A stretch of DNA of 64,000 nucleotides from Papilionanthe hookeriana x Papilionanthe teres (GCA_022702705.1 CM040429.1:7139419-7203418), one strand, 5' to 3'. Shown: positions 33,776 to 47,600, counted from the stretch's first letter. A program made the numbers and translations. The notes: generated by a model from the sequence alone, not told the origin.

Positions 33776-33837
33776 TACTATTATATAATAGCGATATTCA
33801 TAGAATATTATGTATATATAAATATAAATACAAACAC

Positions 33838-33856
33838 ATACACACGCGCGCGCGCG

Positions 33857-33925
<69 letters not shown>
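33838..33925. repeat. (CA)n(CG)n(CA)n(TA)n compound microsatellite
   Basis: CACACGCGCGCGCGCGCACA passes into CA and then about 27 TA units, just 5' of the tRNA-like head. Confidence 0.95.
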
Positions 33926-33929
<4 letters not shown>

Positions 33930-34006
33930 ACATAATAAAAAATAAAATACTCTGGAATCTAATATTTTCGGACGACAAAAATTATGTCAAAAATAGAGGG
34001 GGCAAC

Positions 34007-34886
34007 CGATACGCCACCAACAAATTTCAATCATCCGACACGAATCTCGATGTAATTTTTTTAGCGAAAATTATTTAAATCTTGATAAAAAATCATTCGA
34101 AGCTCCGATTTCAATGAACTTATAATCAAACCGACAGGCTCAATGAAACGGACCAAATAATATCAAGATTAATCCGATCCGAGTCGAATCGAGCCGGATC
34201 AAGTCAACTAACCACTTTTAGAAGACTTTCGGACACTGTGGAAGGTCAAATGGATGCCGAAACTAGCAAGTCCATACTCGAATCGAGCGTCTCGACAAGA
34301 CGAATCCAACGAGCCCGAGATCACTCAGTCCCGACATCGTTAAAGCCATCAAATGCCCCTTAAACTCCGTCGGATCGAGGGAGCCTTCCGAACCGTCCGA
34401 TCGAAATGGTTGCATTAATTGCACCCGAAGCTCTATAAATGACCCCAACTCTCACGAGAGGGGAGGAGCCAAAGGAGAGAGTCTTAAGTCTTGAGGAGAA
34501 GAAGCAGCTCTGCATCATCGCCGACCGCCGTCGACCACCGCCGATAGCCGTCGACCACCGCTGATTGTCGTGGACCACCACTGATCGTTGTGGATCACCG
34601 TCGATTGTCGTCAACCACCATCATCCATATACCATCAGTCGACGTTGTAATCTACATCATATAATTACCCTTTCCCGTGCGCATAGGACGAGGATTTCGT
34701 AAGCGTCGATCAATAGTGGATTCTCGCAACCGGGCCGAGCCCGTGGTTTTTCCCTTTACGGGTTTTCCACGTAAAAACTTCTGAGTCACTGCTTGTTCCC
34801 TTTTATCTGTGTGCGTGTTGAATTCTCGTACAACGCTAAGACGATAATTTGTTACTCTACCGCCGCGAATTTTCTAGCACGCATCA
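34007..34886 (+). repeat. 3' LTR
   Basis: Colinear with 29018-29889. It follows a purine-rich tract and ends GCACGCATCA before the ATGAT duplication. CTATAAATG lies at about 34432. Confidence 0.9.
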
Positions 34887-34891
34887 ATGAT

Positions 34892-36249
34892 ATTTATACA
34901 AGTATTTTAAAATTTAGAATAAAAAATAAAATAAATTAAGAGCGAAAATTAAGTCTAGGTATCAACATATAGAATCAACATTGATTACACTTTATCAAGA
35001 TAATTAATGTCATTAATGTTAAATTTAATTAAAATTGGGTAGAATTAAGAGTTTCTTTATTTAAATTATTGAATTAAATTATGTACAATTTTTTTTTTTA
35101 ATTGTTACATTTGAAATGTGTATTATTATAAATTATTATGTATTATTAGAATACTTAAATTAGATTGGACATATTATTATTTATTGGAATGAAATCAAAG
35201 AAAAAAGGTATTCAGTCTACTCACTTAAATATTGACATTAATGTCATTGATCCATATCAAAATAATTAATGATATTGATTTATTTTCGGTAAAAAGAATA
35301 AATTGTTCTAAAAAAAATTTGCAATTTATTATATTTTGTCATGATTTCTTTTTGAAATGGAGATTGATTGATAGGATGAAATTTGAAATTGATGAACAAA
35401 TTCATTTAGAGCCCCCAAAGATGTAAATGGGTTGAGTTGTCGTCTCTCCTAATTGCAAGTGAGGGCTCGATTTGTTGCTAATATTTGGTTGCTCGAAGGC
35501 CTGAAGCTGTGTGATATATTTGGTAAGTTTGTTTGTCGAATAGGAGAAATCAAAAGATTTTTCTTCTAAAGATTTAATAGGGATTTGTGTAGGTGCATGT
35601 TTTAGAATATTTTAAATGTTTTTTATTTAAATTTAGTATATTTAAAGTTTTAAGAAATTATTTTTTGTATATTTGGTTGTAACATAGGGCAATGTTAATT
35701 GGTGTGGAGGATATTGAGATGAGAGTTAGCCGGCAAGGTTGTGAAAATTGAATGGGATATCGAAATGGTTGAAGAGAATGTTTAAGGCTAGATGGTTCAG
35801 TTGAACCATGTAATAAACATTTAAATTATTTTAATATGTTTTTTAATAATAGAATGATGATATAATATCATTTTTCTTGATTTAAAAATAATATTTTTAA
35901 TTTAAAAAATATTTAATATTTTTAACAATATTTTAAATAAGAAATTTGGCGTGTGGTATTTTCACTATTTATAAGTAAATATCTTATTTTCCGATCGTTG
36001 GATTAAAATTAAAATGTTAAAATTTGATAATATTTAAACTGTTTGGTTCTTTAAAAATTAGATTGAATAGGTTGAATGATCGGTTCACAGTTGATCCATG
36101 CAGTCCTGTTCTTTTTTAAAACCATGCTAATTAGCATAAATATCAATTTTGTGCTAGAGAGAGGGGCGAAGAGAGTTTGTCATGGTAGGCATGGTTGATA
36201 GAAAAGATAGAAGTTCATGTGAAAGAGGAAAGGTAAGAAAGAAATATTT
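34892..36249. other. AT-rich intergenic stretch, nothing recognised
   Basis: The original continuation of the pre-insertion locus. No gene, RNA or repeat family is identified. Confidence 0.5.
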
Positions 36250-38361
36250 ATAGTTTTCTCAATAATCCAAATGCTATCCATTGGATGTGATCCCGAATGA
36301 AATAATATTCTATTTCAATATGCTTAGTTTGAGCATGGTAGATAGGTTTTTGAGCGATGGAGATGGCTGATATATTATCATATTTGTAGTAGATGTTAAG
36401 TTGAAAACTTGAAAATCCTATAGAAGTCATCTTAGCCATATAATATCTGTCACAGCTGAAGACAAAGCATGACATTCCACTTCAATTGAGGATCTAGCAA
36501 TCATTGGTTGCTTTTTCACATTTCATGAGAGAAGATTATGACCTATGAAGGTACACTACCCTGGAATTGATTGCCTATCATTCACATCACTAACCTAGCT
36601 TGCGTCCACATAAGTCTAAAGAGTAAGAGAGCCAGCTTAGAAGGGTAAACCAAACTCAGAGGTGTCGTGAATATGTCTTAAGCTTAATATGTTGATAATG
36701 TGACTAAAGCGACTGTTGAAGATGTTGGAAAGTGAATTAATAGCAACTATAATATTTGGTTTATTCAAGCTGAGATACTGAAGTGAGCCTACTAGTTGCA
36801 TGTATTGAGAGGGACCGGGAAAGAGATCTGAAAGATCTAATAAGCACTTGGTAACTAAGGTTTGCAGAGTAATGATGACTTTACATGTACACATTCCAAC
36901 ACGACTGAGAGCCTGAACATAGCTAGTCTGATTGAGGGGATAACCATATGAGACATGTGTAATGTTTATCTTGAGGAAAGTAGAGACTGAATTTATACAT
37001 TTCATAGTGAAATGATGTTGTAAAATCCAATTGAAATTGCTGCATCATACCAAGATCATTACCAGCTTGAAGAATATCATTTACGTAAAGATGAAATTAT
37101 CGGTGAGAATTATGATGATAGAGGTAGAGTGATGGATCTGCAGGACTTGTGGTGAACCCAAATTTAGGTAAATGAGTGGTAAGTGTATTGTTTCACTATC
37201 TTGGTGCCTGATTGAGACCATTGATAGATTTTTTATGTTGTCATACATGAGTTGGATAGTTGAAACCTTTCTAACCAGGGGATTGATGCATATATACAGT
37301 TTGTTTGAGTTGACCGTGTAGGAATGCATTAGATACATCCATTTGGAAGACTTGCAATTTATAATGAAGCGAGATCATAAGTAGCAGATGTATAGTAGGG
37401 ATTTTTGCAAAAATAAAAAACTGAAGGTATCCGTATAATTAATGCCATACTCTTGCTGAATTTTCAAGCCCACTAGGCGAGCTTTATTGTGGTGAAGCAT
37501 TACGTTTAATTTTTTGTATGTTCGCTTACTTTTAAGTACAGGTTGATCAACAAGAAGAGGTGCTAGTATCCATATATGTTATTTCTGTAAGTCATGGAAT
37601 TCATCTTCCATAGCATGTCGCCAATGCGTATATTCGACAGCCTGCTTGTAGTGTTGTAGTTCATCCTAGAGAGATTTATATTGTATGAGATCGAGTATAA
37701 CCTTTCTATGTAAAGAGCCTGTTTTATAACGAGTGACCATTGGATGTGTTAGTGGAGGAGGACTGATAGAAGAAGGACGACTATTGGAATCAGTGCAAAG
37801 AGAAGAAGCAACAAGTAAAGAGTTCTCGAGTAGAGAAGGTAGATGATGTGTTGTTCAGGGTGGAGTATGGGAGGAACAAAAATAAGTTGTATTGGATGGG
37901 ATTGTTGGCATAGTGGAGGTAGGTATAAGGAGAAGGGAAGAGCTGACCAACGAAATGTTTGAGGCACTAGTAGGTTTATATGAAGACCGAGAGACAAAAA
38001 CAAATTCATTTAAAAGAGCATGCCTAGTTATAATCATCTTACCTGTAGTGGGGTTGAAGCACATATAACATTTGATATTTGAGGGATATCTAAGGAAAAC
38101 ACAAGATAGGAATCATTGCTATAGTTTCTTTATGTGGATGGGTGGTAGTCATGGAAAGCATTGGCATCCAAACAGTTTGAGATGATTTTATTGGGGCACG
38201 ATACCATGGAGAAGTTGATGAGGTGATATACGTCTCATGACTATGGATGGTAAAAGATTGATTAAGTAGATGGTTGTATGAATAGCTTCGAGCCAAAGTG
38301 AGGGAGGTACATTGGAGTCTACTGTTAATGCCCAAGTGGTTTCCAATATATGTCATTGATT

Positions 38362-38613
38362 TCATTCAACGATTCCATTTTGATGCAGAGTGTAAGGACA
38401 ACTCAATTGGTGAAAAATGTTGCACTTAGTGAGTGAGCTTTTGAATTGATGACTAGTATATTCACTTTCATTATAAGTCCTAATAACCTTGATATTTTGA
38501 TTGAATTGAAGTTCTATTGCTTGCTTGAACTTGAGAATATGCATAAGAACTTCATATTTATTATAAATAGAATAAAACCAAGTATATCTTGAAAATTCAT
38601 CAATGAAGAGCAC
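38362..38613 (-). pseudogene. copia integrase core fragment
   Basis: FIDEFSRYTW followed by IELQFNQNIKVIRTYNESEY and the QNGIVE motif. The catalytic Asp region is recognisable, but the second Asp of the usual D(N/S)G.E is replaced within TYNESEY. It ends in a stop. Confidence 0.8.
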
Positions 38614-39564
38614 TTAATATGTGTAACCTTGAGTTGAATCGACAAAGAAAGGTTCTCAAGCATCAGTGTGAATTAAAGTTAAAGGAATACATTGCGTGCT
38701 AGTAGAGTGAGAGAAGAAAATACGATGTCATTTAGCAGTAGCACAATAATTGCAACGAAAAAACTTAGGAGAAATATGTAAGTAGGGTTTTTGTTAAGCA
38801 ATACGTTGAATGACTCGTTGATGTGCATGGCCGAGCTGCTAATGACATTGATTGGAGGAAGTGGCCAGTGAAACTAAGGCATGAGAGTTATTGGGAATGC
38901 GATATGGAACATGAATGCAATGGCCCTAAAGAAGAAGCTGTCGAGTTCTGCAATCCTTGATTTGATAGTCATTAGCATTAAAAGTAATCATGCAGTTTCT
39001 ATCAAGAGCTAACTTAGAGATAGAGATCAAATTATGAAAAATTTGGGGAGTGTAGAGAAGCTTAGAAAGAAAGAGTTTCTGGCTTGGTACCGGTAATATG
39101 CTTGTTATAGAGTGTTGATTGGAATTGCATGACCATTACCAACTATAACTGTCTCATTCCATTGATAGGTTTCAGGTTGATTGAGCTAATTGTATGTAAT
39201 CAGATGTGAGATGCGAGGTTGCCCCAATATTGAGATACCAATTAGACTGAGTAGATAGGGAGGATGAAGTAATGTATGCAAGATGATAATTCAATGGTGA
39301 AGGAGAAAAAAACAGTTTTGGGTTGAAAATTAAGGTTCAAGTGATGCCAACAATGAGAGACGAGATGGCCAGTTTTGTTGCATATTTGACAAACCAAATT
39401 GAGAGTTTTCAAGGAGGAAGAATATATGCAGGATTTCGTGAGGTATAATTGTTGTGTTTGCCTTTACTCTTGTAGTATTTATTCATGCTCTTGGAAGAAT
39501 ATAAAGTTATTTGCAGATGAAGATCGAAGACCCTTCGAGATATATTGAAGGACATCTTTAATGT

Positions 39565-39888
39565 CTACTTGAGATAAAAGATTGGCTTGATTTGTATGAG
39601 GTATTGAGACATAGCGAGGTTTTGCATTGAAACATTGTGAAGGTCATTCTTTAATTGAATGACGCGGGAGCGATTGGTGGCTTGGAGACGCTTCTCTAAT
39701 ACAGTCAAGATTTCATGGCTGATGTCTAAATTCAAGACATATGGAAAAATGGTAGGTGAAATGGTAGAGAAAAGTGCAGCTGCCAAATTATGATCAATGA
39801 GGTGCCAAGTATTGTAGGTGGGATTAAAGAGATTAGATGTTTGAAGCATTAGGAACCATGAAAGGTGGAGGTGGAATGGTCCCGTCAA
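39565..39888 (-). pseudogene. copia gag fragment
   Basis: A 107-codon open piece with the UBN2-type gag motif RVIQLKNDLHNVSMQNLAMS. The frame is shifted upstream, where LTDNYPIWRV (about 39950) marks the gag N terminus. Confidence 0.8.
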
Positions 39889-40099
39889 GAAAGCACAATA
39901 GCTCTAGTTATCTTGATGATTTGGGACCCTCCAAATTGGATAGTTATCTGCAACGAGAGAGTTAGTAATCATAGATTAGGCTGAGGCCTTAGATAGTCAT
40001 TTTCATAGGATCTCTGCTCAAACCTTCGGACATTCCCACCGAGGACCGACCAACACCATCAAGGATCTGGTCCTGTCTATTTGCTACTCAATGGGTCCG

Positions 40100-40750
40100 A
40101 GAGAAGGCAACTATCACCCTGATCGCTCTTATTGAGATCTGGTAGTGCGCAAGGGTCAGGCAACCATTACCCTTCCGAAGCGATTAGTGGCAGAAGCCTT
40201 GCAAATTCAACTTGCATATTGGCAACTGCAGTGGGGGTAGACTCCACAACGGCCTTCGAAGACCTGTCACCTTCGTGGCCCTTCGACCCGACCGATTCAT
40301 CTGCATCACAAATAACATCACAAAGTTTTTAAAAAGGCTGGTAAAGCAAGGAGACACTTTGCATACCAAAAATCCTACCCACTTCAGGAATAGATCTCGA
40401 AACACCATCCTTCTCTTGCGATAAGTAACCTCCTTTCCGACCTGAAGGCCAAGAAGCATCGACAAGCGTTGCTTCCTTCGGCTCCATCTCCCGGTTCTCA
40501 ACCACTTCATTTGTCAGGTCTTGCTGGTCTTCGACAATCGTGTTTGCATAAGGCTCATGCACCAGAGCTTCCTGGAAAAGCTTCTTCGGCTACTGTTCCA
40601 CAACACTATTAGACGAGTCGACTGGAGCACGTTCGGTCCTCGACCATTTTTCTTTCTTCACACTTTTCCTCCTCTGTACAGAAACTAGTTCCTGGAAGCC
40701 TGCCCCGACCATAATTTTGGGGTCCACGTCGACTCGGCTCGTACCATCAA
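40100..40750 (-). other. Coding-like minus-strand stretch, unidentified
   Basis: From about 40720 down to 40329 one minus frame reads as acidic, low-hydrophobicity protein with a single TAG near 40599. Pieces include VGAGFQELVSVQRRKSVKKE, VEDQQDLTNEVVENREMEPK and KDGVSRSIPEVGRIFGM. I cannot assign a family. Candidates are the disordered C-terminal part of a transposon ORF1/DUF4283-type protein or a broken cellular gene. GC content is higher than the surroundings. Confidence 0.35.
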
Positions 40751-40990
40751 CCTTGGTGTGCCTTGGCTATCCAGGAGAAAATGACCAAAAAGAATGTAAT
40801 GCAAAGCTTATGACTATTTATAGAGCATGCGGGGCACACAATTCAAAAGAGAAGTTAACTGTCAAATTAATTTTCTTTATTTTAGTGTCACTAATTATTA
40901 ACAGTTTCTTTGTTCTCATTAGAACTGTCACTTTCAAGGAGCATGAAAACCCTAGGAACTAAAATGTATGCGGTAAAATTGTCTACTTGA

Positions 40991-41657
40991 ATCTTAAAGC
41001 AATTAAACATCCCATGATGGAGGCCAGACATAAAGGCATCTGACTAAAGAAGCATGATCCGATCCGACCGTTCAACGACGAACCGCTTCGTCAAAGTCAA
41101 CTGATCACAATGACAGGAGATTCAATAGACAGACCAAGCCTACGGTCCCGAATGCCTAAACTCCTTGCAAGGACACTTGATCACTATTAATGATTGCACC
41201 AGTTGATCGAACTCACATACATTGACTGACTGATTACTATCAAATCTGAATTCAAATTATAATATAAATTGAGTATTAAATCAGCACATTAATTGTATTA
41301 TTGGCGCTTTTATAATTGTCATTTCTTTTTGTAATTCATACACTCCTATAAATAAAAGTCTACTCAGAATTTCCTAACACTTTATTCTCTCTCTTTACTG
41401 TTCCGTCTCTAGCTAACCAGACATGTATTTCTCAAAGATAATTCAAGATTCAACAATAAAGTGATACCTGAAGATTTTTAGAAGAGATTAAAAAAAAAAA
41501 AAAATCACAAAGAAATCCTACCAGCTCTGAGAAATCCCAAAGGGATTCAAGAATCACCAGAGAAAGCTGGCAGGTATTAAGTGGAGACCGAATCCGTGTA
41601 GTCGGTGCTGATCTCCACCTCTAAACCTTCACATATTTTCACTCTTCTCTCGCCGCC
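40991..41657 (+). promoter_or_regulatory. Upstream region and candidate promoter of CLPP4
   Basis: TCCTATAAATAAAAG holds a TATA box at 41347-41354, about 300 bp before the ATG. A pyrimidine-rich tract, CTCTCTCTTTACTG, follows near 41390, then a leader with TCGCCGCC right before the ATG (good plant context). Downstream of the box, an A14 run lies at about 41490. Whether the box is native or came from a transposon cannot be told. Confidence 0.4.
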
Positions 41658-44600
41658 ATGATATCCCTCCCCTCCGTCTCTTCTCCGCTAAACTTCTCTC
41701 TCTTGCCCACCTCTTCTGCATCTACTAAAACCCTAAGTTGTCGTCCTCTTCTCTCTAAACACTCTCCGTTCCGCGCCCCCGCCGTCGTGTTTTCTTCACT
41801 CGCAGCTTCCTCTCATAAGCCGGTCTCCTTCAATGGAGCATCCGTGGGTTCGGTTTTTGGATCAGAGCCTCAAAACGATCAATCTTCCCTTTGGGCTTCA
41901 TCTTCTCCTTTGTATGTTGCTCCTCCCCAGACGCCGGACACCGCGATGAGGGGTGCTGAGTCCGACGTGATGGGCTTGCTGTTGAGAGAGCGGATTGTGT
42001 TTCTAGGAAGTGGCATTGATGATTTTGTGGCGGATGCTATTATCAGCCAGTTGCTGCTCCTGGATGCTCAGGATCCAACTAGAGACATAAGGCTGTTTAT
42101 TAATTCTCCAGGAGGATCCCTCAGGTTTGATTCGTGGTTCCAAGTAGTAATTGGCTTTTGCTCGAATGGTTTTGTTATCTATATTAAGTATGATCTGTTT
42201 GGCTCAGCATGAATTTGAAGTGTAATTGGAGAAGAAAAAGGCCTTCTTTAAGGATCTGCTTGCTCTTTGAAGTATATATATATATTTTTTTCATTGTGAT
42301 ATTCATGGAATGGTATGTTGTTAGCCGAGTATACTTTACTATAGAGCCCAATGGCGTTTCAAAAGTGAATAAGGACTGATTTGGGGTGAATTCACATCTT
42401 ACATAAGTAAACTCAAATGTGTAGTATTTCCAAGCTCAAAAACTCAATTCTAAGAATTTTCTATAAAAGTAAAACAATGTAATGGGTTTTGGTTTCGCTT
42501 CTCCTTTAGTCTCATCTTGTGAAACAAAGTAAATACTTAGTTAAAATTAGTATTTAATGCTTTAATCGGTTAATCTATGTTGTAAAACCGTGCACTTACT
42601 GCATAGTTTGCTTTGTAGGATCGTTTTCATCAAGAAAATTCTTTATTTGAACCTTAAGATATGTAAAAAGAAGATTTTTAAATATGATGTGCAACATAGG
42701 GGCAGTCTGAGAAACAAAAAAGTCAGTTGAATGGTTTAAGTAGACAATAGACTCAAATTCCTTATCCAAGCAGTTCCAGTACTTCTACATAGAGACTTAT
42801 GCTTTACAAATGCACATGCCCAAGCTCCTCAAGTAAGCAATTACTTCAATAGTACATGCTAACTGAAATTTCTTTGTTATCCACCTACACACTCATTGTA
42901 GTTTCCCTATCATTCTCTTTATGCTTAATTTCATACTCTATTAAGTTTACTAGGCCTTGCACAATCATCACTAACGTCTCATCACAAACCACCTTCACAA
43001 CAAATTGTGTAACATAAAAATGTGTTTATTTATTGAATTCTTATGTAGACCGGGCATATACCTAGACATTCTTTATTTTAGTTTGCAAGTAATGATCTTT
43101 AGTACTGGTAGATTAAACTAAGACGAAACATCCTAGTTTTGTGGATTACACCTGAGTGGCTTATGCAAGACTATTGCCCTCAACATTCTCGCCTTGTCCC
43201 AGCTCGCATGAGGAGAAGCTTTTGACTGTCAAGTTACTCTTGAAGCATGTAAATGCTTGGTCTTTCTCAATTGGAGGGGTTGTATGAATCTACCTTCAAC
43301 CATGATCAAGGTCAAGTGAGCTGGATGTTTAGATATTGAAGAGGATCCTCTAGAAGGATATTAATTTCTTGAAGTTCAAGGAGCTCTTTTGATGGGATGA
43401 ACAAAATTAATTAAATAGTTGGCCTGGGAGCCCTATTTATAGCTATGATTTAGGCCATGTAATTGATTATGAAGTCATATCCATAGGTTGTTGCGGTCAG
43501 GCTACATCTATTATGACGAGGATGTATGTACGTATTGTTCAGGTTGATTGATCCGTGGGTAGATCCTAACATGTTCACAGCGCCATCTCATCCTTAATGA
43601 TCATATGTGACATTCTTTCCCTGTAGAGGATGGATGGTGGGTTCCCTAAGTAGAACACCTTGAGGTCTTTGTTGAGGGTTGGAGTTAATCCTCTTAATTA
43701 CTAAGGGCATAGTTTATAATGATCTGAATTGGATAATTAAATCAGGGTCAGGTTTACAAAGTTTGTGCTTATGGTAACGTGAAGTGGAGGACATATTCTT
43801 AGCTAAGTGCCATAAGATCGATGCTGGTATAATTTGTTTCAATCTCAAACCAATATTTGTTTTGAGTCATTCTCTGTATATAAAAATTGAAGCCAATTTC
43901 TATTACAATGATTATGTTTAGCTATGAAATTCTATTTAAATTTATCATAGACATGCTTAAAAGGAAGGCTGAGGGGAAGAGGGGAAAAAAGTGGTTTAAT
44001 ATCAAGGAGAGTTAGGCATCTTCATTTCAGTGATTTTTTTTTAAAGGAGAGTGATGTAGTGAATTGTGGAAAAAGGAGCAGGCATATTTGGCTTTTCTCT
44101 AAAGAATATATTCTCTAACAATTAAGGAGTCGGCCTATTATCTCTTTTGTTTGGTTTACATAAATCTTGGTTTAGAGCTTTACAACACCAAAGACGGCCT
44201 AATAAATTAGTGATGGCAGTTCTACTATACTCTTGGACCAAATGATCTATAGTTTAAATATTTTTTACGTTAGTTTTGATTCATGCTATGATAATTTTAA
44301 ATATTTGACTGTAATAATAGAATTTTTTCATATTGTATGAATGCATGATTTTTTCCTTGAAATCTGCGGTTTTCTTGATATTGTTATTGTTGGTACCAAG
44401 TTGGAACTAAAAATATTGAGAATTAATTGATGGTCTACAATCGTCCATAAATTTTATTACAAATTCATAAAAGTATTTAAATTTAAATTTTACTAATAAA
44501 AAGCCATTCTATGAACATGACATGCTATTATCAATTGATAGTGTTATGATATATGCCCATAATTCAATTTTAGAATAAATAGTAAAAAGTATGAGATACT

Positions 44601-47600
44601 TTTGGTGGGAACTTTAAATATTTATGAATCAAAATAAGGATACCTTACTTGGTATTTTTTTTTCTTTTAGATAGCTTCTTATATCAGATTTTACCTGGTT
44701 GTTTCCGTGGATATCATATCCCTTGTTGGATTCTATCTTCTCTCCAATTAGTTTGTCATATTTTGCTTTGAACAGCCCTAGATTTCCTTATTATCTCTGT
44801 TGCAGGTCTCACACAACATTGGTTTTTAGGCGGTAAAAGCAAGTGACAATTGATTCATTCGACATTGTTAGTATTAGCGGTAACGATAACAAGCTCAACT
44901 AAGCTCACCTGAGGTTACGAAAATCATCTAACTATAGCCTTTCTAGAATGTTCACCTTTTCCATCTTGTCTACTATATAAAAGCACCCACAGAAGATCAA
45001 TTTCAGGTGTGGAACTTAATTGATCAAAATTTGACATCATCGTTATACTCCACCATTTCTCCTATAGTTCTACCTCATATTCTCAACTTACCCACCACTG
45101 CTGCTATCTGGACGACGTTGGAATGCCGACTACAACCTACCAATAGATCTAGAGTGATTCAATTGAAAAATGAGTTACATAATGTCTCAATGAGGGATCG
45201 CACAATGACTCAATACCTAATAAAGATCAGGACATCGGTGAATCAAATTACTATGGCTGGTTCGAATCTGGATCAAGAGGATATAATTTTATATATTCTC
45301 AAAGGCCTCCCTATATCCTACAACACATTTAAAACAGCCATCCGAGCTAACCTTCAACCCATATCCCTCGATGACTTATATTCTCTCTTATGCAGTGAGG
45401 AGATCAACATCAATAAGGAAAACACAAAGAATATTTCATCTACAGAAGCTCAGATGACACTTGCAGCTTTTTAGGCAAAAGATAACAATAGAGGTAGAGG
45501 CATATCTTCGAACTATAGAGGAAGCTCAAGAGGAGGATCTCAGGCAGGTTGACAATCCAGTCGCTCCAACATAACCTGTCAAATCTGTAATAAGACAGGA
45601 CACTCTGCTGCCATCTGTTGGCATAGGACGAATCTTGAATACACTCCTAAGGTTCAACCACAATCCCTCCAAGCTACATCCAATGAATGGATATTGGATT
45701 CCGGTACAATGAAATACTTCACTTCAGAGATCAGCCATCTTTAACAACTTAAGATCTACCACAGAGCTGAACAAGTGACGGTTGGCAATGGGAACACTGT
45801 TCCAATTGAGCACTAGGGTGACAATAAACTTCCAACCCCAAATCGTAAGTTGAAATTATCTCACATACACCATGCTTCTTTGCTCAGGTTCTCCTTCGGG
45901 GTCCCAGTTCTAATGGTCTCTATTCAATTCACCCATCCACGCAATATCCAAAAGCTTTTACTACCTCTCTTTCCAAAGCTCAATACGCCGAATTGTGACA
46001 TCGAAGATGAGGACATCTACACCATGACATCATCTCTGCCATCTCCAAGCGCCAGCAATTACAAATTTCATCCATCCAAGTTTATGCAGTATTTTTAATC
46101 TCACTAGGAGTCATAAAAAACCCTTTTTACCGCATGCAGGACATAAATACAAATTATTAGAACTAATTCATAGCGATGTATGGGGACCATCCCCAATTTC
46201 CTCTTATCAAGGTTTTAAATACTATATTTCCTTTATTGATGACTATTACAAATTTTGTTTGGTTTTTCTTATGCAAAATAAATCTGAGACAACTCAAATC
46301 ACCAAAACTTTCTTTCATCTTCTTGAACATCAATTCAATATAAAAATAAAATTCTTCGTTCCGATGGAGGAGGTGAATACAATAATCATAACCTTGATCA
46401 ATTCCTTAATCAAAATAACATTATCCATCAATATTCATGCCCATACACACCCGAGTAAAATGGGGTGGTGGAACGAAAACATAGGCATATTCTTGAAACT
46501 ACTCGTGCTCTCCTACAACAAGCACAAGTGCCCTACAAATGTTGGTTTGACAGTCTTCTAACGGCTATACATGTCATAAATTGCATGCCGACTAGAACTA
46601 CACACTACGTATCCCCATATGAGCACTCTCACAAAACTCCACCAAACTATGCTCATATTTGTGTTTTCGGATGTGCATGCTATCCATGGAGACAATCTCA
46701 TACTTCACACAAATTTGAACAAAGATCTATTCAGTACATATTTCTTGGATACTCTCTCCAGCATAAGGGCCACAAATGCCTAAATCCCATCAACAATAAA
46801 AATCATAATCTCTCGACATTTGGTATTCGATGAAATACTTTTCTATTTCAACACAAATAAACAATGCCCTTTATAACACAACCTCCTAATTCTTTTATCA
46901 CTCCATGGCTACTTACTCCTAACACATACAAATCAACCTCACAACATCTTCTTGCTACCTCCAAATCTACTACTCCAATCACCACTATCCCACTCACGGT
47001 TTCAACTCCACTTGTTGAAATTCCTCAGCCACCTACTGCACACCAATGCTCTACTTATGTCTTCCCTTCCAGTCATCCCACACGTGCATTCGATGAAAAC
47101 AAGATCTAGAATCGATCACCTTAAACCGGTACAAAAATTGAATCTCTCTCATAAAATTGAGCCACCCACAGATCGCAAGTGCTATATGCAAGCAATTAAA
47201 CTTCTCAATGGAGATAGGCCATGATCGGAGAGTTATGCTCTTCAACGACATGCACATGGATTTTGATTCCATCTCCTAGCAAATCAACCGATTCTAGGCT
47301 TTCGGTGGACTTATACTACCAAATGCAATTCGATGGATACAATTTCTAGATATAAGGTTTTTGCAAAGAGCTTGGCGTTAATTATCATGAAACCTTTAGC
47401 TGGTGGTTAAGTTTTCAACCATTCACATTCCTATTACAGTTGCACTTCATCATCAATGGAGCATTCTTAAATTTAACATTTCCAATGCGTTTTTTCATGG
47501 TTCTCTAAATGAAACCGTGTATATGAAACGACCACCGGGTTTCATGACCCTCAATTTTCCAATCATGTCTGCCTACTCAAAAAGTCCTTATATGGACTAA

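Larger units (their letters stand above)
29018..34886 (+). mobile_element. Gag-only Ty3/gypsy LTR retrotransposon (TR-GAG-like), 5.87 kb
   Basis: The 5' LTR (29018-29889) and 3' LTR (34007-34886) are colinear over about 875 bp with small indels. ATGAT lies directly outside both ends (29013-29017 and 34887-34891), a 5-bp target duplication. A primer-binding-site-like TTGGCGCCG follows the 5' LTR at about 29892. A purine tract, AATAGAGGGGG, precedes the 3' LTR. The interior holds only gag remnants (30380-31330), then tandem repeats and GC-rich DNA. No protease, RT, RNase H or integrase is seen. This matches the published TR-GAG class, which must use enzymes from other elements. LTR differences (for example TGATACG versus CGATACG at the start, several indels) indicate it is not very recent. 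Confidence 0.88.
36250..39990 (-). mobile_element. Decayed Ty1/copia retrotransposon, minus strand
   Basis: Read on the minus strand in order: gag (39990 to about 39560) with RVIQLKNDLHNVSMQ and LIDHNLAAALFSTISP. Integrase core at 38613-38362: FIDEFSRYTWFYSIYNKYEV, then the C-terminal QNGIVE turn. Proline-rich linker with frameshifts at 38060-37750. Reverse transcriptase end at 36870-36640: GPSQYMQLVGSLQYLSLNKP. RNase H end at 36380-36280: DNISAISIAQKPIYHAQTKH, then IEIEYYFIRDHI. Gene order gag-INT-RT-RNH is diagnostic of copia. Multiple stops and frameshifts; no LTR pair found. The gag is very similar to that of the plus-strand copy at 45007. Confidence 0.85.
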
